64,000 nucleotides of DNA from Planktosalinus sp963977065. Its GTDB lineage: Bacteria > Bacteroidota > Bacteroidia > Flavobacteriales > Flavobacteriaceae. The position numbers were made by a program, and so were the translations under genes. This document shows, one piece after another, positions 60,934 to 64,000 of this stretch; the first letter of the stretch is position 1; every line of letters starts with the position of its first letter. Under the pieces are notes generated by a model that did not search any database, had not been told where the DNA came from, and saw only the letters and a list, made by a program, of their open reading frames with translations. Location: the NCBI GenBank assembly GCA_963977065.1, contig CAXBNF010000001.1:372001-436000 (forward strand). Direction: 5' to 3'.

Positions 60934-63900
60934 TTAAAAATAAGCCTTTAGCTGAACCGTTCCTGTGTGAATGGTGTTTGAGTTTTCACTCTTTCGGCCA
61001 AAATAAGATAAATTAGCATCAAGATATTTTGTGATACTGCGTTGAAATAACAAACTCCAGGTGAAATTTTTATCAGGCTGTAAGCCTTCCAGCATTTGAA
61101 AAGCAACCGGTGAAAAAGCACTTCCGGTAAAATTGTTTGAAATAAAATTAAATTCTCCGTTGATTGAATACTTTTCAGCATTATTGAAAGCAAATTGAAC
61201 ACCCATTTGTTGTTGCTTCAAAAGCTCTCTTTCTCCCAAAAGATTTTCTTTATTTGCATATTGATACAGGAGGGAGAACTGAGCATTTTCAGAAAATAGA
61301 TAAGATAGTTTGGGAGCAATATCATAACTTTCAATCGTAAAATTGCGTTGTTCAAAGTTCTCTGAAGTTGTTTTGTTTTCCGTCAGCTGTGTTTTGAAAT
61401 TTGCCAGCCAGCTGGCACCAAATTTGTGTGTAAAATTCAATTGATGCCCTGTTAATGCATTTTTTTGTAAGCCCACTGAAAGCAAGTTTTCAGACCGGGA
61501 ATCAGTAAAAGTATAACTTGTGGTATAATGTTGCCTCCCTCTATTGAAAAATAGAATATTTCTAAAATTTAATGCCAAACCGAGTTGGTTTTCCTCATCC
61601 GTTACAAACGGATTGATGTCAAAACTACTTCCTGCCCTTCTTGTTTTTCTGTCAATTAAATAAGATGTTTGACTATAAAACTTTGATAGGACTTTTTTAG
61701 TCCTTTCATTTTCTGTGAAAAATCCGGGGTTAATGGTGAGTACTTGCCCCAACTTGTTTTGATGAATTTTGACAAAAACCTGATTGGGTAATAATACTCT
61801 TATAAATTTTGCTTCATCAGGAAATTGTGCGATTTCAAATTCTTCCAGTTCTTGTATTCCGTTACCGTTATAATCAATCCAAATGTGGGTTCCCTGCCCA
61901 GGTTCAACCTCCACAAAAGTAAACTCTTGTTGTGGCAAAACCCCGCTGTTTGTTTCATAAGTAGTGTTCCACTGGATGGCTCCATTTAAAAAACGTTGGT
62001 TGTATAATAAACGACTGTTTAAAGATTGCTCATCATCGCGATCACCAAATTCATCTCTTAGCACCCTATAATTGGTAAAAAGGGAAAGTTGAGTGTTATC
62101 AGACTGAAGCAATTGTGATTTTAAATAGAATGTATTGGATTGGCTCACCCGTTGCAAATTAGATTCCCTAAGGCTGTCATTCACACGATTTCTAAAGCCC
62201 AATTCAACAAAAACAGCGGTGCTGTCCCCCACACCCACAAAGGTTTCATAAGCAATAAATCGTTGGCTAATGGGCGTTAAACTGTCATTTGCAATAACCC
62301 GTTGTTGGTTATCTTCTAAAGCTATTTTTGCACCCACCCAAGCCTTATTAAAACCATAAATGCTGCGCGCATTTAGTCTTAAAAAATCAGCTTCTTGTAA
62401 GTTGCTTGAATTGTTCAAAATACTTCCGTTTGCAAAAGTTTGTAAGTTTCCAAAACGCATCGCCCCATTCAAAACGTGACGACTACCACTGAAATCTTCA
62501 GAAAAATCAAGTTTTTGAAATTCATAATTGACAACCCCAAGTTTAGCATCTGCTAACTGCAATCCGGTTTCAATATAACTTTGATTTCCCTGTGGATTAT
62601 CAAGACTCCAGTCACGATTAAATTCAATGTTATAAAGTCGCTCAATGGTATTAAAATCTGCGTCAATATAATCAGCATTCATGTAACCGTCTAGCTGTAG
62701 CCCTTCCTCCTTTTGAATAATTTTTTGTTTGGCTTGAATTCTTGCAGCAAATCCGGTGTTGTCTTCGTTGTCAAGATTGGAAAATAAATTCAAGTCTTGT
62801 TTGCTTGCAGCGAGTTCAAACCCAACACTTGTTTTTTCAGTGGGGCGAAAGGTACCATTCACGCCTCCCACTTGTATTTGAGTGGGCGCAAAAAGCCTGA
62901 TGACAGGTTCATAATTTCCTTGCGGAACTCCATTTATCGGAGGCACAAATTCAAAAATCCGGCTGATTGCTGTGTTGTCTGAAATAACATAATTACCCTG
63001 ATTTTCTCCAATGAGGGTAAAACGAACCTGAAACAATTCATCTTCGGGATTGTTTGAAAAAACAAAAATCTCTTCTCCATCAAAAAACTCTTTTCGATAT
63101 AAAATTTTATTGTCTGAAAATGAATCCGGCACGGCTGAAGGGGCAACCATTTGAGAAGTATCGTCACCTGCATCCTTTAAAACCTGAACCTGTTCCGGGC
63201 TTAAGTTTTGCTGTAAGGGCTGGTTTTTTGCATCACTTTCAATGTACCCATAAGCACCAATATCCAGTTTTTCTGAAGTATAATTTCCGCCACCATAACC
63301 AATAAAACGGGTGTAATTTCTGTCTGAATATTGATACTCCACAGTAATGCGCATATCTGAAGTTATTGGAAAAGTCGAGTTAAATCGAACCTCGCCGGCA
63401 TTGTAATCAATCACATAATCACGGTTTTCACCACGTTGCAATAATAGTCCATTGATAAAAACCCGCTCACTCCCTGAAATGATGAGAATAAAAAGCTCGC
63501 CATTGGGTCCCACCAATTTATAGGGTCCTTGATTTCCTTCCTGTCCCACAAACTCACTGCGTGCAAAAACGCCACGCACCACACCTCCTGAAACAAACAT
63601 TGATGTTTCAGACTCATCAGACTTTATGGTTCCTCCCAAAGAAATTCCCTGAATCTTTTTTTGAAATCTACCAAAGTAACTTTGCTCATTCACTAAGTCA
63701 ATATCTCCTGCTCTTATGGTCCAGTTGTCACTAAAAAGCTCGATAAAAATCTGGTCAAATTCGTTTAAATTTTGAGAATACCCACCTTCTTGAGCGGGTA
63801 TATTTGCATCCTGAATGGAGGCTCTTATTCCCACTTTTTCACTAATTCTACCGGTTATTTGAAGGTCAAGTTCTGAGTTGACAACGGCGTTCTGGTTATT

Positions 63901-64000
63901 GCCAATGGTGATTCCCCTTGAAATGCTTCCGCTGGTGTTTAAACCATCAAAGGGAACAAATGTGTTTTCGCGTGTGGATTGTTGAAGTGAGTAAAGCCGG
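60934..64000 (-). CDS. Large outer-membrane protein with SprA-like strand motifs (partial, 5' end outside window)
   Basis: The frame is open from the right edge to 60934, at least 1021 codons. A GTG at 63834 is internal: the reading frame continues upstream with conserved-looking text (RLYSLQQSTRENTFVPFDGL, GSISRGITIGNNQNAVVNSE). Repeated motifs such as INGLLLQRGENRDYVIDYNA, GEVRFNSTFPITSDMRITVE and YQYSDRNYTRF are like those in the SprA/large barrel proteins of Bacteroidetes. The C-terminal half is full of beta-strand repeats and ends HTGTVQLKAYF with Phe. Probably a big outer-membrane barrel with a plug or periplasmic portion; function unknown. Confidence 0.8.
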   Translation of the reverse strand, partial: RLYSLQQSTRENTFVPFDGLNTSGSISRGITIGNNQNAVVNSELDLQITGRISEKVGIRASIQDANIPAQEGGYSQNLNEFDQIFIELFSDNWTIRAGDIDLVNEQSYFGRFQKKIQGISLGGTIKSDESETSMFVSGGVVRGVFARSEFVGQEGNQGPYKLVGPNGELFILIISGSERVFINGLLLQRGENRDYVIDYNAGEVRFNSTFPITSDMRITVEYQYSDRNYTRFIGYGGGNYTSEKLDIGAYGYIESDAKNQPLQQNLSPEQVQVLKDAGDDTSQMVAPSAVPDSFSDNKILYRKEFFDGEEIFVFSNNPEDELFQVRFTLIGENQGNYVISDNTAISRIFEFVPPINGVPQGNYEPVIRLFAPTQIQVGGVNGTFRPTEKTSVGFELAASKQDLNLFSNLDNEDNTGFAARIQAKQKIIQKEEGLQLDGYMNADYIDADFNTIERLYNIEFNRDWSLDNPQGNQSYIETGLQLADAKLGVVNYEFQKLDFSEDFSGSRHVLNGAMRFGNLQTFANGSILNNSSNLQEADFLRLNARSIYGFNKAWVGAKIALEDNQQRVIANDSLTPISQRFIAYETFVGVGDSTAVFVELGFRNRVNDSLRESNLQRVSQSNTFYLKSQLLQSDNTQLSLFTNYRVLRDEFGDRDDEQSLNSRLLYNQRFLNGAIQWNTTYETNSGVLPQQEFTFVEVEPGQGTHIWIDYNGNGIQELEEFEIAQFPDEAKFIRVLLPNQVFVKIHQNKLGQVLTINPGFFTENERTKKVLSKFYSQTSYLIDRKTRRAGSSFDINPFVTDEENQLGLALNFRNILFFNRGRQHYTTSYTFTDSRSENLLSVGLQKNALTGHQLNFTHKFGASWLANFKTQLTENKTTSENFEQRNFTIESYDIAPKLSYLFSENAQFSLLYQYANKENLLGERELLKQQQMGVQFAFNNAEKYSINGEFNFISNNFTGSAFSPVAFQMLEGLQPDKNFTWSLLFQRSITKYLDANLSYFGRKSENSNTIHTGTVQLKAYF

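Noticed and set aside
1..64000. tRNA, rRNA, CRISPR arrays, prophage or insertion-sequence genes
   Set aside because: No T-loop-like GGTTCGAATC blocks with cloverleaf context, no spaced direct repeats and no transposase, integrase or phage proteins were seen by eye. A covariance-model scan would be needed to exclude a divergent small RNA.

Overview
The window comes from a member of the Bacteroidetes, most probably a marine-type Flavobacteriaceae. The DNA is A+T-rich and promoters carry the flavobacterial -7 element TAnnTTTG. Many lipoproteins start their mature part with SDD-like surface-export signals. There are TonB-dependent receptors, DUF3078, DUF2480 and DUF4270 proteins, and many secreted proteins ending in type IX secretion (T9SS) sorting domains. 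I found no rRNA, tRNA, CRISPR array, intact insertion sequence or phage module.

Layout. (1) 1-2244, minus strand: an AspA/AstE-like zinc hydrolase (cut by the left edge), a RimK-like ATP-grasp ligase and a RimB-like retropepsin, a compact peptide or protein modification cassette. (2) 2347-10696, minus strand: an extended suf operon for iron-sulfur cluster assembly, in the order sufA, sufB, lipoprotein, sufC, sufD, sufS, META lipoprotein, sufE, sufT, DUF2480, DUF3078. (3) 10832-15455, minus strand: a secreted LVIVD-type protein, a repeat lipoprotein, an MbnP-like protein and its MbnH-like di-haem partner, a likely copper-linked surface module. (4) 15624-22969: thiL, a zinc-ribbon peptide, an alpha/beta hydrolase, an aminopeptidase P, a sortilin-like propeller protein and a small beta-barrel. 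(5) 22970-23304: a REP/MITE-like non-coding element and the sdh promoter, then sdhCAB. (6) 26867-30855: RNase E/G, a 30-residue mS38/COX24-like ribosomal peptide, an HU/IHF protein and glycyl-tRNA synthetase. (7) 31013-34338: a coiled-coil membrane protein, ComF and an Ig-like lipoprotein. (8) 34387-38738: a TonB receptor with an SGNH-hydrolase lipoprotein. (9) 38819-44414: glmS, DUF4270 and a degenerate starch-synthase-like gene, divergent from panC-panD. (10) 44417-49911: a flippase-like membrane protein, a probable dead esterase, radA, and an aminotransferase/omega-amidase pair. (11) 50060-60881: secreted proteins, namely a fibre-like protein, two subtilases, a large T9SS cargo protein and a lysyl-endopeptidase-like protease. 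(12) 60934-64000, minus strand: a large outer-membrane protein cut by the right edge.

Most of the window is core metabolism and housekeeping. The most promising points for follow-up are the MbnP/MbnH module, the RimK-RimB-AspA cassette, the lipoproteins embedded in the suf operon, enzymes with altered catalytic motifs (an esterase-like protein, a subtilase and a GlgA-like protein), the alternative hairpins upstream of RNase E/G, and the REP-like element before sdhC. No single locus is convincingly a wholly new system.
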